Positions 51,201-60,462 are shown, counted from the first letter of the stretch. The stretch: DNA of 64,000 nucleotides from Candidatus Eremiobacter antarcticus (GCA_003244105.1 QHBK01000008.1:1-64000), one strand, 5' to 3'. Program-made: numbers and translations. The notes: generated by a model not told the origin, from the sequence alone.

Positions 51201-51288
51201 CCCCGTCCACTGCCGCGCTGGGGTGCGCGCGTAAAGTGAGAGGGGGAACGTCGTCCGCTGACGCTGGTTTGACGGTCTGTTTAGCCAC
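48238..51288 (-). CDS. Fused double GT-C membrane glycosyltransferase (PMT-like second half)
   Basis: About 1016 residues from the GTG at 51288; the 24-residue lead from 51360 overlaps the upstream gene. Two GT-C modules follow each other. The first (about 50-480) has GHETDLGTFESW, FVDYPPGYMFIL and WGQADSVTAVFV, with loop acids typical of polyprenol-P-sugar users. The second (about 520-1016) is like protein O-mannosyltransferases: ERIFDEIYYARSAQEYL with the paired acids, FEWTHPPLSKLIL, then a large soluble insert (about 670-750) and ASKWNGLF. The two halves are normally separate proteins. It probably glycosylates exported proteins or lipids using the product of the adjacent GT2 enzyme. Confidence 0.85.
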   Translation of the reverse strand: MAKQTVKPASADDVPPLTLRAHPSAAVDGEARTPNAGPLQRNEVKAVAGILFAGLLVRLILMPATGHETDLGTFESWTLSLVKYGIRNFYAHAGFVDYPPGYMFILAAFGSVYHALASFHWPFDLLRFTVKSPAVLSDLGLAYLSFLIVRRTWSANAGLFALAIVAFNPAVWFVSAYWGQADSVTAVFVMWSVYMALRERFELSWLLFGFAVLIKPQPAVIAPLFLIWQLRRHAALWRLGWVPVIGFAVAYAGSVFFAPDANPVHVVSWLYDRYHTGTVLYPYNSCNAFNLYSTRLDFWQPDSKLIPNLPGFPGWPQWEWGVTIVAAFVLAVGLRLWRTTTPDYTRQEQESSLYMALFIALLGLFMFATRMHERYLFSALAMGPLIWNAGRLSRIVYIALCVTFLLNLEYALRYLYAPGPDLAPALVHPASLLNVLCLFLIAGAYLVPEMGQSVESALSGWRAKLTEGEAVRSRPLLAGEGLIGLTRVDAGIITVLMAATAGLLYYKIGQPHERIFDEIYYARSAQEYLHHQPQFEWTHPPLSKLILTIGAWIYKDDPVGARLMSALFGTLTVPLLYAFAKRLFSSSVAAVVAVFLLLTSSYFYVQSRIATPEIFVAFFALLTIYCMYRFWIAAQIVRVGERAIYPDGTQVSDGAVQFPFGERVPLKTAKLSDGGQTVKWSQGQVDVQSEEAALRWRADATIEGTVDAHPVRDRQAWTFWLVMTAIAAGCVIASKWNGLFDLAGIWVVALVVSLQRRRPWAAPVVRTDLAQAPKRFVWGNAYGFRIPLFAAACVVFVGAIYLLTYIPFFQTGNSILGLRHSFSDLLALQSQMYHYHHDLKATHPYSSAWWTWPFELRPVSYYYHVFSGTAAPKQIVAEVIALPNPAVWLAGLLTVPVAAVLAWRQRHKGMMLCIAAYLFQWLPWVASTRIDFQYNFYPDCAIICLCSAYVLHTLWRSAEGMKSPLAAKSVVVVYLAACLALFVFFLPILNGTHLTWTQWDARIWLKDGVPHPYGWI

Positions 51289-51290
51289 AG

Positions 51291-52361
51291 TCAGATAAGG
51301 TTCTCGCTGGGTTCTCGCGCGGACTCTTCTGTCGGCGAGGCAAAAGCGTCGGCGCGCCACTCCGAAAGGAATTGCCTGAGCGGCTCGAGGCCGGCCGCTG
51401 TTTGCAGCGCGGCGTCGAGATAGTTATCGGCAGCCTGTTGCGCAGCAGCCCTCGAGCCGCACGCTTCCAGCACGGACTGCACGCGCGCAACCGCCGGGGC
51501 GTCGAGCGGTCCGGATGTGCTGTACGTCTGCCCGATGACCCTCGCCGCCGTATCGGGATCGTTTTGCGCCGCCCAGACGATCGGGAACGTCTTCTTCTTG
51601 CGGGCCAGGTCTCCGGCCGCCGCTTTGCCCGTCCGATCCGTGCTTCCCCAAATGCCGGCCACGTCATCGAATATCTGAAACGCAAGGCCGAACGAGCATC
51701 CGATCTGACGGCAGCGTTCGACTTCCTGTGAGGACGCATCGGCGCACCGAGCGCCAAGAGCAGCCGCGCAGCCGAACAACGCAGCCGTCTTGAGCCCTAT
51801 CATCTCGATGTAGGTCTCGGTGCCTGCAGGCGCCCCCGCCTCCAATGCCAGATCCATCGCCTGGCCTTGGCACATATCCAGGTTTGCTTGCGCAAGATCC
51901 ATCAGCATGGCGAATGCGGCTTCCGGTTGCGCCGTTTCGCGCGAGGCCTTGAGCGCCAGCTGAGCGAGCGCGCCCACGGCGTCTCCGGCGTTGACGCCGT
52001 GCGCGATCCCGAACGTCGACCACAGCGTTTCGCGGCCGTGGCGCAGCATGTCGGAGTCTTCAATGTCGTCGTGGATGAGCGAATAGTTGTGGAGCAGCTC
52101 GATGGCGGCACACGCCGGAAACGCCTTGCGCTCATCGCAGCCGTACGCGGTCGCCGCCGCGAGCGTCATGCGTGGGCGCAGCCGCTTGCCCGTCCGGCGA
52201 TTCGGTTCTTCACACAATCCGAAGTGGTACAAGATATGGTGGGCGACGGGATCGACGACGGCTTGCGCTCGGACGAAATCGCAGAAGTAGGATTCGAAAG
52301 CGCAAATGCTTTCGGCGGACGCCGCCGTTAGGCCCAGACCGCTTCTGCTTCCGGAAACCAA
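51291..52361 (-). CDS. Polyprenyl/geranylgeranyl diphosphate synthase
   Basis: 356 residues. The first Asp-rich motif is LIHDDIEDSD. The second is FDDVAGIWG, the short DDxxG-IWG form seen in several actinobacterial and archaeal enzymes, with KAAAGDLARKKKTFPIV downstream. The chain-length-determining residues before the first motif (ELLHNYS) favour a C20 or longer product; this is inferred. It would make the lipid carrier precursor for the glycosyltransferases next door. The stop is two bases before the GT-C start and the gene begins 33 bases after the ispH stop on the same strand. Confidence 0.88.
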   Translation of the reverse strand: MVSGSRSGLGLTAASAESICAFESYFCDFVRAQAVVDPVAHHILYHFGLCEEPNRRTGKRLRPRMTLAAATAYGCDERKAFPACAAIELLHNYSLIHDDIEDSDMLRHGRETLWSTFGIAHGVNAGDAVGALAQLALKASRETAQPEAAFAMLMDLAQANLDMCQGQAMDLALEAGAPAGTETYIEMIGLKTAALFGCAAALGARCADASSQEVERCRQIGCSFGLAFQIFDDVAGIWGSTDRTGKAAAGDLARKKKTFPIVWAAQNDPDTAARVIGQTYSTSGPLDAPAVARVQSVLEACGSRAAAQQAADNYLDAALQTAAGLEPLRQFLSEWRADAFASPTEESAREPSENLI

Positions 52362-53239
52362 TTCAGCAGTTTGTCGATGACGTCATCCGCCAGGAATCCG
52401 GGCGTGGACGCGCCGGTGGCGATGCCCACGCTCTCGTCGCCGTTGAACCACTCGCGCTTGAGCTCGTCGGGATTCTCAACGAGATGCGCCTTGGCGCCCT
52501 CGGCTTCCGACAGCTCCGCGAGATGACGCGTGTTCGCCGATTTAGCGCCGCCGATCACGACCATGACATCGACCTCCCGCGCGAGCTCGCGAGCGGATTT
52601 CTGCCGGCCTTGCGTATCGGAGCAAATCGTGTTGTACACACGCACTTCGTAGTTCATGGCGGCGATTCGGCCCACCAGCTCGCGAAACTTGTCGCCATTG
52701 AGCGTGCTCTGTGAGACGATCGCGATGCGGCGCGCGCGCCGGATCTCCGTTTCATCTTCCGGCCATTCGTTCATGACGATCGCGCCGGGCGCATGCCCGG
52801 CGATCCCCTTCACCTCGGGGTGATTGGGATCACCGAGGATGACGACGCTGCGTCCTTCCTCGCTCAGCTTTTTGGCAAGCCGCTGCGTGCGTGTGACCAT
52901 GGGACACGTGGCATCGACGACGCGCAGACCCTTCTCTTCGGCCTCTTGTATGGTTTGAGGCGGCAGGCCGTGGGCTCGGACGAACAGCGTGCCCTCGGGG
53001 ATGTCGGCGAGCGAGTCGACGTTGCGCAAGCCTTTGTCGTCCAGCTCTTTGACGATGAGCGGGTTATGGACGATATTTCCCATCGTATACACGTCGGCGC
53101 GTTCGGCAGTCTCGGAGAGCGCTTTCTTGTATGTGAGCTCCACGCCGAAGCAAAAGCCCTGCGTGCGGGCCTTCTGGATGCGCATACCCTTCACAGCCGC
53201 AGGCTTGTGCGAACCGGGCTCTACCGTGCTGTTGTTCAT
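52328..53239 (-). CDS. ispH: 4-hydroxy-3-methylbut-2-enyl diphosphate reductase
   Basis: 303 residues from the ATG at 53239, which overlaps the plsC stop as ATGA. The three iron-sulfur cysteines are C30 (TQGFCFGV), C112 (DATCPMV) and C206 (NTICSDTQ). HNPLIVKELDDKGL and IGGAKSANTRHLAEL are further marks, with catalytic EGxG-type IATGASTPGFL near the end. It is the last MEP-pathway step, giving IPP and DMAPP for the polyprenyl synthase next in the operon. The genes overlap by 34 bp with that synthase. Confidence 0.97.
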   Translation of the reverse strand: MNNSTVEPGSHKPAAVKGMRIQKARTQGFCFGVELTYKKALSETAERADVYTMGNIVHNPLIVKELDDKGLRNVDSLADIPEGTLFVRAHGLPPQTIQEAEEKGLRVVDATCPMVTRTQRLAKKLSEEGRSVVILGDPNHPEVKGIAGHAPGAIVMNEWPEDETEIRRARRIAIVSQSTLNGDKFRELVGRIAAMNYEVRVYNTICSDTQGRQKSARELAREVDVMVVIGGAKSANTRHLAELSEAEGAKAHLVENPDELKREWFNGDESVGIATGASTPGFLADDVIDKLLNWFPEAEAVWA

Positions 53240-53856
53240 GACTCCCGCTCTGGCTTTTCGGAGCGATCGGCCTTCAGATCGTTGATCGCGATGGCGACTT
53301 GGTCCGTCCATTGCGCCAGTTCCGTTTTCGTTGGTTTTCTGTCGCTTCCCTGGAATGATATGGGTTGCCCGATGCGTACTTCGACATGGCTGCGGCGCAA
53401 CCGTCTGATCGCGAGGTTTGTGCTGATCAAAGCGACCGGCACAAGCGGGCAGCGCGCAGTCGCAGCCAGCAACACGGCGCCGCCTCGCGCTTGCGCGTCC
53501 CCCGCGACGTTGCGCCGTCCCTCGGGGAAGATGCCCACGACGCGACCGGCCTTGAGTATGCGCAATGCGCGGCGAATGGCTCCGACGTCTCCGCGCTCGC
53601 GGTCCACAGGAAACGCGTGCACCGCCGAGATCAGCGACCCCAAGACGGGTATCTTGAAGAGCTCTTGCTTCGCCATGAAATGCACCGGACGCGGAAACCA
53701 CGTCCCCAGCATTGGAGGATCGAGGTAGGACACGTGGTTGGCGGCGATCACCACGGGTCCGCTCAAAGGCACATGTCCCTCACCGGACGCTCGCGCGGCG
53801 AACAACGCGCGCGTCAAAGGGCGCAGCACGACTTTGCACGCGTCGTAGAGGTCCAT
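53236..53856 (-). CDS. plsC: 1-acyl-sn-glycerol-3-phosphate acyltransferase
   Basis: 206 residues. The acyltransferase motif H-x4-D is H41-VSYL-D46 in NHVSYLDPP, and the glycerol-phosphate motif is FPEGRRN at about residue 115. HFMAKQELFKIPVLG and FPVDRERGDVGAIRRAL are also typical. It makes phosphatidic acid from lyso-PA, the step after PlsX/PlsY. Its start meets the cmk stop and its stop overlaps ispH. The cmk-plsC order is common in Terrabacteria. Confidence 0.94.
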   Translation of the reverse strand: MDLYDACKVVLRPLTRALFAARASGEGHVPLSGPVVIAANHVSYLDPPMLGTWFPRPVHFMAKQELFKIPVLGSLISAVHAFPVDRERGDVGAIRRALRILKAGRVVGIFPEGRRNVAGDAQARGGAVLLAATARCPLVPVALISTNLAIRRLRRSHVEVRIGQPISFQGSDRKPTKTELAQWTDQVAIAINDLKADRSEKPERES

Positions 53857-54548
53857 CAGCCTGTGGACGCCCGCACCGTGCGTTCCAGCAGCGATACCAC
53901 CTCGTCGATTGAGAGGGCCGACGTGTCCACTTCGGTGGCGTCGGACGCCTTGACCAGCGGCGATACGACCCTGGTCTGATCGCGCGCGTCGCGCGCGCGG
54001 ATCTCGGCCTGCAAGGCTTTTTGTGTCAGTTCGATGCCGCGCCGCTGCAGCTGTCGCTGCCGTCGGTCCACACGTACATCCAGACCGGCCGTGAGATAGA
54101 ATTTGAAGGCGGCCTGCGGCAAGACGACGGTTCCGATGTCGCGACCCGCCATGACGACCCGCTTGTCACGGGCGAATTCGCGCTGGACGTCGATGAGCCG
54201 TTCGCGCACGTGCGGCATGGCCGCAATAGACGAAACAGCTTGCGACACTTCGCGGCTGAACAGCTCGTCGTGAAGCAGCCGGCCGTCCATCGCGATGTGA
54301 TAGCGCAAGCCGGTGCTGGCATCCATCGTCACCGCGGGCATGTGCTCTGCCACAAGGTGCGCCACGCCGTCCGCGTCGTCCGCCGCCACCCCGCGCTGCA
54401 ACACCGTATAGGCGACCGCACGATACAGCGCGCCTGTGTCCAAGAATTGGAAGCCAAGACGGTTTGCGAGCTGTAAGGCGACGGTGCTTTTCCCGGACGC
54501 AACGGGCCCGTCGATGGCGACCTGCAGCGGCGTGCTTGGCTCATGCAA
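53856..54548 (-). CDS. cmk: Cytidylate kinase
   Basis: About 230 residues from the TTG at 54548; AAGGAA lies 13 bases upstream. The P-loop is AIDGPVASGKSTV near the start. QFLDTGALYRAVAY and VMAGRDIGTVVLP are family marks, with the lid Arg-rich region VRVDRRQRQLQRRG. It phosphorylates CMP and dCMP. The longer frame reaching 54749 overlaps hutH on the other strand and is unlikely. An ATT at 54554 with better spacing from AAGGAA is a second start candidate. Confidence 0.93.
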   Translation of the reverse strand: MHEPSTPLQVAIDGPVASGKSTVALQLANRLGFQFLDTGALYRAVAYTVLQRGVAADDADGVAHLVAEHMPAVTMDASTGLRYHIAMDGRLLHDELFSREVSQAVSSIAAMPHVRERLIDVQREFARDKRVVMAGRDIGTVVLPQAAFKFYLTAGLDVRVDRRQRQLQRRGIELTQKALQAEIRARDARDQTRVVSPLVKASDATEVDTSALSIDEVVSLLERTVRASTG

Positions 54549-54633
54549 AACAATAACTGGGTTCCTTTTTTTCTCGCAGCGACCTTGGCGCCACGCTAGC
54601 GGGACCGGCCATGGGTGACGCGAACCGAAATGG

Positions 54634-56166
54634 ATGCAAACTGTATCGGCGGTCGGCATCGACGGAACGAATCTGTCGCTTGCGACCGTGCAAAGCGTCG
54701 CATGCGAGCGCCTGCGGGTCGAGCTGACGGACAAGGCGCGCGCCGCCATGCGAGCTTCGCGCGATGTCGTCGAGCAGGCCGTGGCGGCAGACGGACAGGT
54801 CTACGGCGTCACGACCGGTTTCGGGAGGCTCAAGAACGTGCGAATCGCCCCGGCCGAGGCGGCCCAGCTCCAGCGCAACCTCATCCTGAGCCATTGCGCG
54901 GGCGTCGGAGAGCCGCTCTCGCACGCGGCGGCCCGCGCCGCAATGTTGTTGCGCGCCCACTCGCTCGCGCGCGGCTACTCGGGCGTGCGCATAGAGCTCG
55001 TGCAGTTGCTGATCGACATGCTCAACGCCGGCCTCGCGGCCGTCATCCCGAGCAAGGGATCCGTGGGCTGCTCAGGCGATCTTGCGCCGCTGGCCCATAT
55101 GGCCTTGACGCTCCTGGGTGAGGGGGAAGTGTTGTCGGGCGGCGCGCGCATGCCGGCTTCCCAAGCGCTCCAGTCCGCCGGCCTGCGTCCGATGCGGCTC
55201 TCTTATAAGGAAGGCATCTCGCTCATCAACGGCACGCAGATCATGACCGCAATCGGCGGGCTGGCGCTTCTGGCCGCCCGCAGCGCGCTGAAGGCGCTGG
55301 ACATAGCGGGCGCGATGAGTTTGGAAGCGTTTTTGGGCAGCGACGCGCCCTTCGCCGAGCGCATCAACGCCTTGCGCCCTTACCGCGGACAAGCGCGATC
55401 GGCCTCGAACCTGCGGCACTTGCTCGCGGGGTCCGAGGTGATGGCGTCACACCGCGATTGCGACCGCGTTCAAGACCCCTACTCCTTCCGCTGCATGCCG
55501 GTCGTGCACGGCGCGGCGCGCGACACGCTGAACTATGCTGAGAGCGTGCTCGAGATCGAGATCAATGCCGTCACGGATAACCCGATCGTTTTCGCAGATG
55601 ACGGGGCGCTCGTGAGCAACGGCAACTTCCACGGCGGCCCGGTGGGACTGGCGCTGGATTACGCAGCTATCGCGCTCACGGACGCGTCCTCGATCTGCGA
55701 GCGCCGCTGCTATAAACTTCTGGAAGGGCTGGAAGCGCTGCCGCCGTTTTTGAGCGAGCGGTTCGGCATGTGCAGCGGCTACATGCTGGCCCAGTACACT
55801 GCCGCCGCGCTCGTCAGCGAGAACAAGACGTTGGCGGTGCCGGCGTCGACGGACTCCATTCCGACGTCGGCCGGCCAAGAGGACCACAACAGCATGGGTA
55901 CGATCTCTGCGCGGCAATGCGCGGCAGTTGTCGAGAATTTCCAAACCGTCGTCGCCATTGAGTTGCTCGAGGCTGCTCAAGCCCTCGATTTCCGCGCGCC
56001 CCTGCGCTACGGTCGGGGCACCGCCATCGCCCACCGTGTCGTGCGCGAGCGCGTGCCGCACTTGGACGACGACCGCAATCTCAGCACCGACATCGAGGCG
56101 GCGGTCGAGCTCGTGCGCAGCGGCGCGTTGGTCACAGCCGTCGAAGATGAAATGGGATCGTTGTGA
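54634..56166 (+). CDS. hutH: Histidine ammonia-lyase with Cys-Ser-Gly cofactor triad
   Basis: 510 residues. The segment [14 protein letters not shown] contains the triad that cyclises to the MIO electrophile, here C146-S147-G148 instead of the classical Ala-Ser-Gly. VYGVTTGFG supplies the catalytic Tyr loop, and [18 protein letters not shown] and the histidine-binding NHFHGGP-like [10 protein letters not shown] are intact. The enzyme deaminates histidine to urocanate. Its stop overlaps hutU as GTGA. hutI and hutG-type genes do not follow here, so the rest of the pathway is elsewhere. Confidence 0.93.
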   Translation: MQTVSAVGIDGTNLSLATVQSVACERLRVELTDKARAAMRASRDVVEQAVAADGQVYGVTTGFGRLKNVRIAPAEAAQLQRNLILSHCAGVGEPLSHAAARAAMLLRAHSLARGYSGVRIELVQLLIDMLNAGLAAVIPSKGSVGCSGDLAPLAHMALTLLGEGEVLSGGARMPASQALQSAGLRPMRLSYKEGISLINGTQIMTAIGGLALLAARSALKALDIAGAMSLEAFLGSDAPFAERINALRPYRGQARSASNLRHLLAGSEVMASHRDCDRVQDPYSFRCMPVVHGAARDTLNYAESVLEIEINAVTDNPIVFADDGALVSNGNFHGGPVGLALDYAAIALTDASSICERRCYKLLEGLEALPPFLSERFGMCSGYMLAQYTAAALVSENKTLAVPASTDSIPTSAGQEDHNSMGTISARQCAAVVENFQTVVAIELLEAAQALDFRAPLRYGRGTAIAHRVVRERVPHLDDDRNLSTDIEAAVELVRSGALVTAVEDEMGSL

Positions 56167-57827
56167 CGTCGAGCACGACATTTTCGGACCGCGTCGTGCG
56201 CGCTCCCCGCGGCTCGCAGCGCACGTGCGAGGGCTGGGGCCAGGAAGCCGCCCTGCGCATGCTCATGAACAATCTGGACCCGGAGGTCGCTGAACGCCCG
56301 CATGACCTCGTGGTCTACGGCGGAAACGGCCGCGCCGCTCGCTCGTGGGAAGCGTTCGATGCGATCGTGCGCACGCTGCGGCGCTTGAAGAACGACGAGA
56401 CGCTGCTCGTGCAGTCCGGAAAGCCGGTGGCCGTCTTCCCGACCCACGAGGCCGCGCCGCGCGTATTGATCTCCAATGCGATGCTCGTGCCGGCCTGGGC
56501 GAACTGGCAGACCTTCCGCGAGCTCGAGGCCCAGGGTCTGACCATGTACGGGCAGATGACGGCGGGCTCGTGGATCTATATCGGAACGCAAGGCATCCTG
56601 CAGGGAACGTATGAGACGTTCGGAGCGGTAGCGCAGCAGCACTTCGCCGGAACGCTGCGGGGGCGCATCGTGCTGACCGCAGGGCTGGGCGGAATGGGCG
56701 GAGCGCAGCCGCTTGCCATCACGATGAATGGCGGCGTCGCAATCGTCGTGGAAGTCGACGCGGAGCGCATCCGCAGGCGCATCGAAGGACGCTACTGCGA
56801 CGAATCGGCTGCCGACGTAGATGAGGCGTTGGCCAAAGCACAAGAGGCCGCGCGCCGGGGTCAAGCGCTTTCCATCGCGCTGCTCGGAAACGCCGCCGAG
56901 ATTTTTCCGCGGTTGCTGAGCGCAGGCGTCGCGGTCGACGTCGTCACCGATCAGACGTCGGCACACGACGCCTTGAACGGCTACGTGCCCGCCGGCGTTT
57001 CTTTAGAGGGCGCCGGCGAGCTGCGCGAAGAGGACCCCGAGCGCTACGAGAAGCGGGCGCTCGAGTCCATGGCGCGACAGGTCGATGCGATGGTTGGCTT
57101 CCAGCGCTCGGGTGCGGTCGTCTTCGATTACGGCAACAATATCCGGTCACAGGCGCGTCGCGCCGGCTGCGCCGACGCGTTTGCCTTCCCCGGCTTCATT
57201 CCGGCTTACATCAGGCCGCTGTTCTGCGAGGGCAAGGGCCCGTTTCGCTGGGCGGCGCTTTCGGGCGATCCGGCGGACATCGCCGCGCTGGACGACGCGC
57301 TGCTGGAGACGTTCCCGGAGAACGCCGCGCTGCGCCGGTGGATTCACCTCGCGCGCGAGCGCGTCAAGTTCCAAGGTTTGCCCGCACGGATCTGCTGGTT
57401 GGGATACGGCGAACGGCGGGAGTTCGGCTTGCGCGTGAACGAGATGGTGAAAAGCGGCGCCCTCTCAGGTCCCATCGTCATCGGCCGAGATCACCTTGAT
57501 TGCGGATCGGTCGCATCACCCTACCGGGAGACGGAGGCGATGGCGGACGGATCAGATGCGATCGCGGATTGGCCTATCTTGAACGCGCTTCTCAACTCGG
57601 TTGCGGGAGCTCACTGGGTGAGCGTTCACCATGGCGGCGGCGTCGGCATCGGCTTTTCTATCCATGCGGGCATGGTGGTCGTCGCTGACGGCAGCCCGGA
57701 CGCGCAGGCACGTCTGAGCAGAGTCTTGACCACGGACCCTGGGATCGGCATTGTCCGCCACGCGGATGCCGGCTATCCGCAGGCGCGAGCCGCTGCCGAT
57801 CGGCACGGGATAGATTGGAAGCTGTGA
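56163..57827 (+). CDS. hutU: Urocanate hydratase
   Basis: 554 residues, normal length. It has the start [20 protein letters not shown]-type lead and [17 protein letters not shown]-binding and catalytic marks are [20 protein letters not shown] (offset by one) and [14 protein letters not shown]. The end has [15 protein letters not shown]-like [17 protein letters not shown]. It hydrates urocanate to imidazolonepropionate, using NAD as an electrophile. The GTG start overlaps the hutH stop by 4 bp, so hutHU is an operon. Confidence 0.97.
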   Translation: MTSSTTFSDRVVRAPRGSQRTCEGWGQEAALRMLMNNLDPEVAERPHDLVVYGGNGRAARSWEAFDAIVRTLRRLKNDETLLVQSGKPVAVFPTHEAAPRVLISNAMLVPAWANWQTFRELEAQGLTMYGQMTAGSWIYIGTQGILQGTYETFGAVAQQHFAGTLRGRIVLTAGLGGMGGAQPLAITMNGGVAIVVEVDAERIRRRIEGRYCDESAADVDEALAKAQEAARRGQALSIALLGNAAEIFPRLLSAGVAVDVVTDQTSAHDALNGYVPAGVSLEGAGELREEDPERYEKRALESMARQVDAMVGFQRSGAVVFDYGNNIRSQARRAGCADAFAFPGFIPAYIRPLFCEGKGPFRWAALSGDPADIAALDDALLETFPENAALRRWIHLARERVKFQGLPARICWLGYGERREFGLRVNEMVKSGALSGPIVIGRDHLDCGSVASPYRETEAMADGSDAIADWPILNALLNSVAGAHWVSVHHGGGVGIGFSIHAGMVVVADGSPDAQARLSRVLTTDPGIGIVRHADAGYPQARAAADRHGIDWKL

Positions 57828-58546
57828 CACCTTCACCGGCTTTCGTGGTCCAGCGCTCGGACGAGCGCTTTTACGGCGACCACGATTGGTTGAAGACATT
57901 CCATTCGTTCAGTTTTGCTGACTATTACGATCCGCACAACGTCAACTTCGGGGCGCTGCGCGTCTTCAACGATGACCGCGTTGCCCCGGGCAGCGGCTTT
58001 CCGACGCACCCGCATCGCGACATGGAGATACTGACCTACGTGCTCTCAGGCAAACTCGAGCATCGAGACAGTCTTGGCAACCACGGCATCGTCGGCCCCG
58101 GCGGCGTGCAATACATGAGCGCGGGAACCGGCGTGCGGCACTCAGAGCACAACCATTCGAGAGATGAGGAGCTGCACTTCATCCAGATGTGGGTTTTGCC
58201 GCGTGCAGCCGGCTTGGCGCCGAAGTACGGACAACGCGATTTCACAAGCGACGATCGGTCCGATCGCTGGTTTCATGTGGCGGCCGGAGGATCGGGGCAA
58301 CCGCCGGCGCCGATCGAACTTCGCCAGGATGCCCACTTCTACGTGAGCCGGCTACGCGGATCTGCGCTCGAACACAGCTTCAGCCCCAAGCGCCTTAGAT
58401 TTCTGTTCGTGGCAGACGGCGACGTCGCAGCCAACGGCCTAAGCCTGAGAACCGGAGACGCCGTCCGCATGTCGGGCGTCGACCGGCTGACGGTCGAGGG
58501 CAGCGGCGAACTCCTGCTTTGGGACGTTCCGCCCACACAACCCTGA
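57824..58546 (+). CDS. Pirin-family cupin protein (YhhW-like)
   Basis: About 240 residues from a GTG overlapping the hutU stop as GTGA; a TTG at 57815 is an alternative. The bicupin metal site is visible in [19 protein letters not shown], with two His, and in [12 protein letters not shown] plus a Glu in [11 protein letters not shown]. The family includes quercetin dioxygenases and iron-binding transcription cofactors. The fixed position behind hutHU suggests a link with the histidine pathway, but no such role is known to me. Confidence 0.88.
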   Translation: MTPSPAFVVQRSDERFYGDHDWLKTFHSFSFADYYDPHNVNFGALRVFNDDRVAPGSGFPTHPHRDMEILTYVLSGKLEHRDSLGNHGIVGPGGVQYMSAGTGVRHSEHNHSRDEELHFIQMWVLPRAAGLAPKYGQRDFTSDDRSDRWFHVAAGGSGQPPAPIELRQDAHFYVSRLRGSALEHSFSPKRLRFLFVADGDVAANGLSLRTGDAVRMSGVDRLTVEGSGELLLWDVPPTQP

Positions 58547-58586
58547 ACCGCGAGCGAGCACTCATCGGCATGTCTTTCACGCCGAT

Positions 58587-59534
58587 ATGAGAGTAATGAT
58601 ACCAACGCTGCCTTATGAAGATTTCAGCGCCGCCACGGATACGGTGCTCTCGTTCTTGCGACAAAACGCCGGCGTCGAGTTCTGGATGGCCACTCGCATC
58701 GATGGCAATGACCTCATCGTGCTCCAGACGGTCGGTGAGGGTTTTCCCATCAAGAACGGCGACGCACTCGCGTGGGCAGATTCGTTGTGCTGGCGTATGG
58801 TCAACGGAGTCGGCCCGCGAGTCGCTCATGACGTGTCAGCGGTTCCCATGCTCGCGACGGCTCCATTCACTGAGCTGCTCCACGTCGCGGCGTACATCGG
58901 CGCTCCCCTCATCTTGAGTGACGGTAAGACCTACGGAACCTTATGCGGGCTCGACCGAGCGCCCAAGGGCAAGGAGCTGGACGAGCAGCGGGGTCTGATC
59001 GGGATCATGGCCGGGCTCTTGGGCGCGATCGTCTCGCGAGAAAAATCGATGGGCGCGAGCGCCGCCGACGCTTCAGACGACGGGGCAGGCGAAGTGCTGA
59101 CCGATCACCTGACACAACTCGTGAATCGCCGCGCGTGGGACCGCATTCTGTTGTCGGAAGAAAGCCGCTGCGCGCGCCATAATCATTCCGCCTGCGTCAT
59201 CGCCGTCGACATCAACGGTTTGGCTGACATCAACCAGCAGCACGGTCGCGATCACGGTGATGCCCTGCTGTGCAAGACCGCGCAAATCGTCAAGCGCGGC
59301 TGCCGCGGGTACGACGTCGTGGCACGCACCGGTGAAGACGAGTTCGGCGTCTTGGCGGTCGAGTGCGGGCTCAAGGGCGCCAAAGGCATCTTCGACCGCA
59401 TCAAAGCCGGATTGCAGCGCGAAGAAGTGCCCGCGGCTTTGGGCTTGTCGCTGCGCAACGCCGCGACCGGACTCAGCCGCACGTTCGAAGAGGCCACCAA
59501 CACGCTCGTCAACGCCAAGCGGCTGAGCAGGTAA
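58587..59534 (+). CDS. GAF-GGDEF diguanylate cyclase
   Basis: 315 residues without membrane helices. A GAF-like sensor covers about 10-150 (FWMATRIDGNDLIVL, YIGAPLILSDGKTYGTLCGL). The GGDEF domain starts at LTDHLTQLVNRRAWD (DxLT motif) and has the active-site GEDEF at 249-253. The first Gly is replaced by nothing unusual, since G-[GE]-D-E-F forms are active. The Asn-Asp GLADINQQHGRDHGDALL and R-x-GEDEFG spacing are intact. An I-site RxxD is not visible upstream. It would make cyclic di-GMP in response to a soluble signal; it stands alone, 40 bp after pirin. Confidence 0.85.
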   Translation: MRVMIPTLPYEDFSAATDTVLSFLRQNAGVEFWMATRIDGNDLIVLQTVGEGFPIKNGDALAWADSLCWRMVNGVGPRVAHDVSAVPMLATAPFTELLHVAAYIGAPLILSDGKTYGTLCGLDRAPKGKELDEQRGLIGIMAGLLGAIVSREKSMGASAADASDDGAGEVLTDHLTQLVNRRAWDRILLSEESRCARHNHSACVIAVDINGLADINQQHGRDHGDALLCKTAQIVKRGCRGYDVVARTGEDEFGVLAVECGLKGAKGIFDRIKAGLQREEVPAALGLSLRNAATGLSRTFEEATNTLVNAKRLSR

Positions 59535-59553
59535 ACCACTCGACCGTCGCCCT

Positions 59554-60462
59554 TCAGCGTTGCGAAGCCTGGAAGTACTTGCTCGTCAAGGGATGGTTGA
59601 GCTGCCCTGCGAGAGATGCGGACGCCGCGACGACCGCCGGCAGCGAAACTCCCGTTTCGATTCCCATCCCCTCCAACATGTAGAGCAGATCTTCGCTCGC
59701 CAGGTTGCCGGCCGCGCCCGGCGCGTATGGACATCCGCCAAGCCCGCCCGCGGATGAGTCAAAGATCGCGATGCCGGCTTGCATCCCTGCCAATACGTTG
59801 GCCAGAGCGGTGCCGCGCGTGTCGTGCAAGTGCAGCGCCAACCGGCCGGCCGCGATGCGTCGCAACAGGACCTCGCACAGCTCGATCACGTCGTTCGGCG
59901 TGGCGACGCCGATCGTGTCGCCGATGCTGATCTCATCCACGCCCATGTCGATGAGGTGCTGCGCGACGTCCAGCACGGCCGTCGGAGCGATCTCTCCCTC
60001 ATACGGGCAGCCGAAACTCGTCGAGATATATCCTCGAACGCCTATGTGTTCTTCCTTGGCGCACCTGACCACAGGCTGGTAGCGCTCGATCGACTCGAGG
60101 ATGCCCGCGTTGATATTGCGGCGGTTGAAGGTCTCGGATGCGGCGGTGAAAATCGCGATGTCGGTCGCTCCTGCCTCGCGTGCCCGCTCGAAGCCCTTCA
60201 TGTTCGGCACGAGCACGGGATAACGAACCCCCGCCTTTCTGGCGATGGCCCGCAGGACGTCTTGCGCATCGGCGAGTTGCGGAATCGAACGCGCGCTGAC
60301 GAACGACGTCACTTCGACAACGGGAAAGCCCGCATCTGAGAGCGCATCGATGAAGCGGACCTTGGCCTGCGTCGATATGACCGCCGCTTCATTCTGCAAG
60401 CCGTCGCGCGGCGCGACTTCGACGATCGTCACTCGCTTGGGCAGCGATGCGAAAATGGCCAC
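59554..60462 (-). CDS. mvaB: Hydroxymethylglutaryl-CoA lyase
   Basis: 302 residues, a TIM barrel. It opens with VEVAPRDGLQNEA, carrying the catalytic Arg and the metal Asp. VEVTSFVS, SIGDTIGVATP and LHLHDTRGTALANVLAG give the metal His residues. The Cys loop is GGLGGCPYAPGAAGNLAS. It cleaves HMG-CoA to acetoacetate and acetyl-CoA, the last step of leucine degradation. It is the last gene of the operon, one base after the biotin carboxylase stop. Confidence 0.96.
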   Translation of the reverse strand: MAIFASLPKRVTIVEVAPRDGLQNEAAVISTQAKVRFIDALSDAGFPVVEVTSFVSARSIPQLADAQDVLRAIARKAGVRYPVLVPNMKGFERAREAGATDIAIFTAASETFNRRNINAGILESIERYQPVVRCAKEEHIGVRGYISTSFGCPYEGEIAPTAVLDVAQHLIDMGVDEISIGDTIGVATPNDVIELCEVLLRRIAAGRLALHLHDTRGTALANVLAGMQAGIAIFDSSAGGLGGCPYAPGAAGNLASEDLLYMLEGMGIETGVSLPAVVAASASLAGQLNHPLTSKYFQASQR

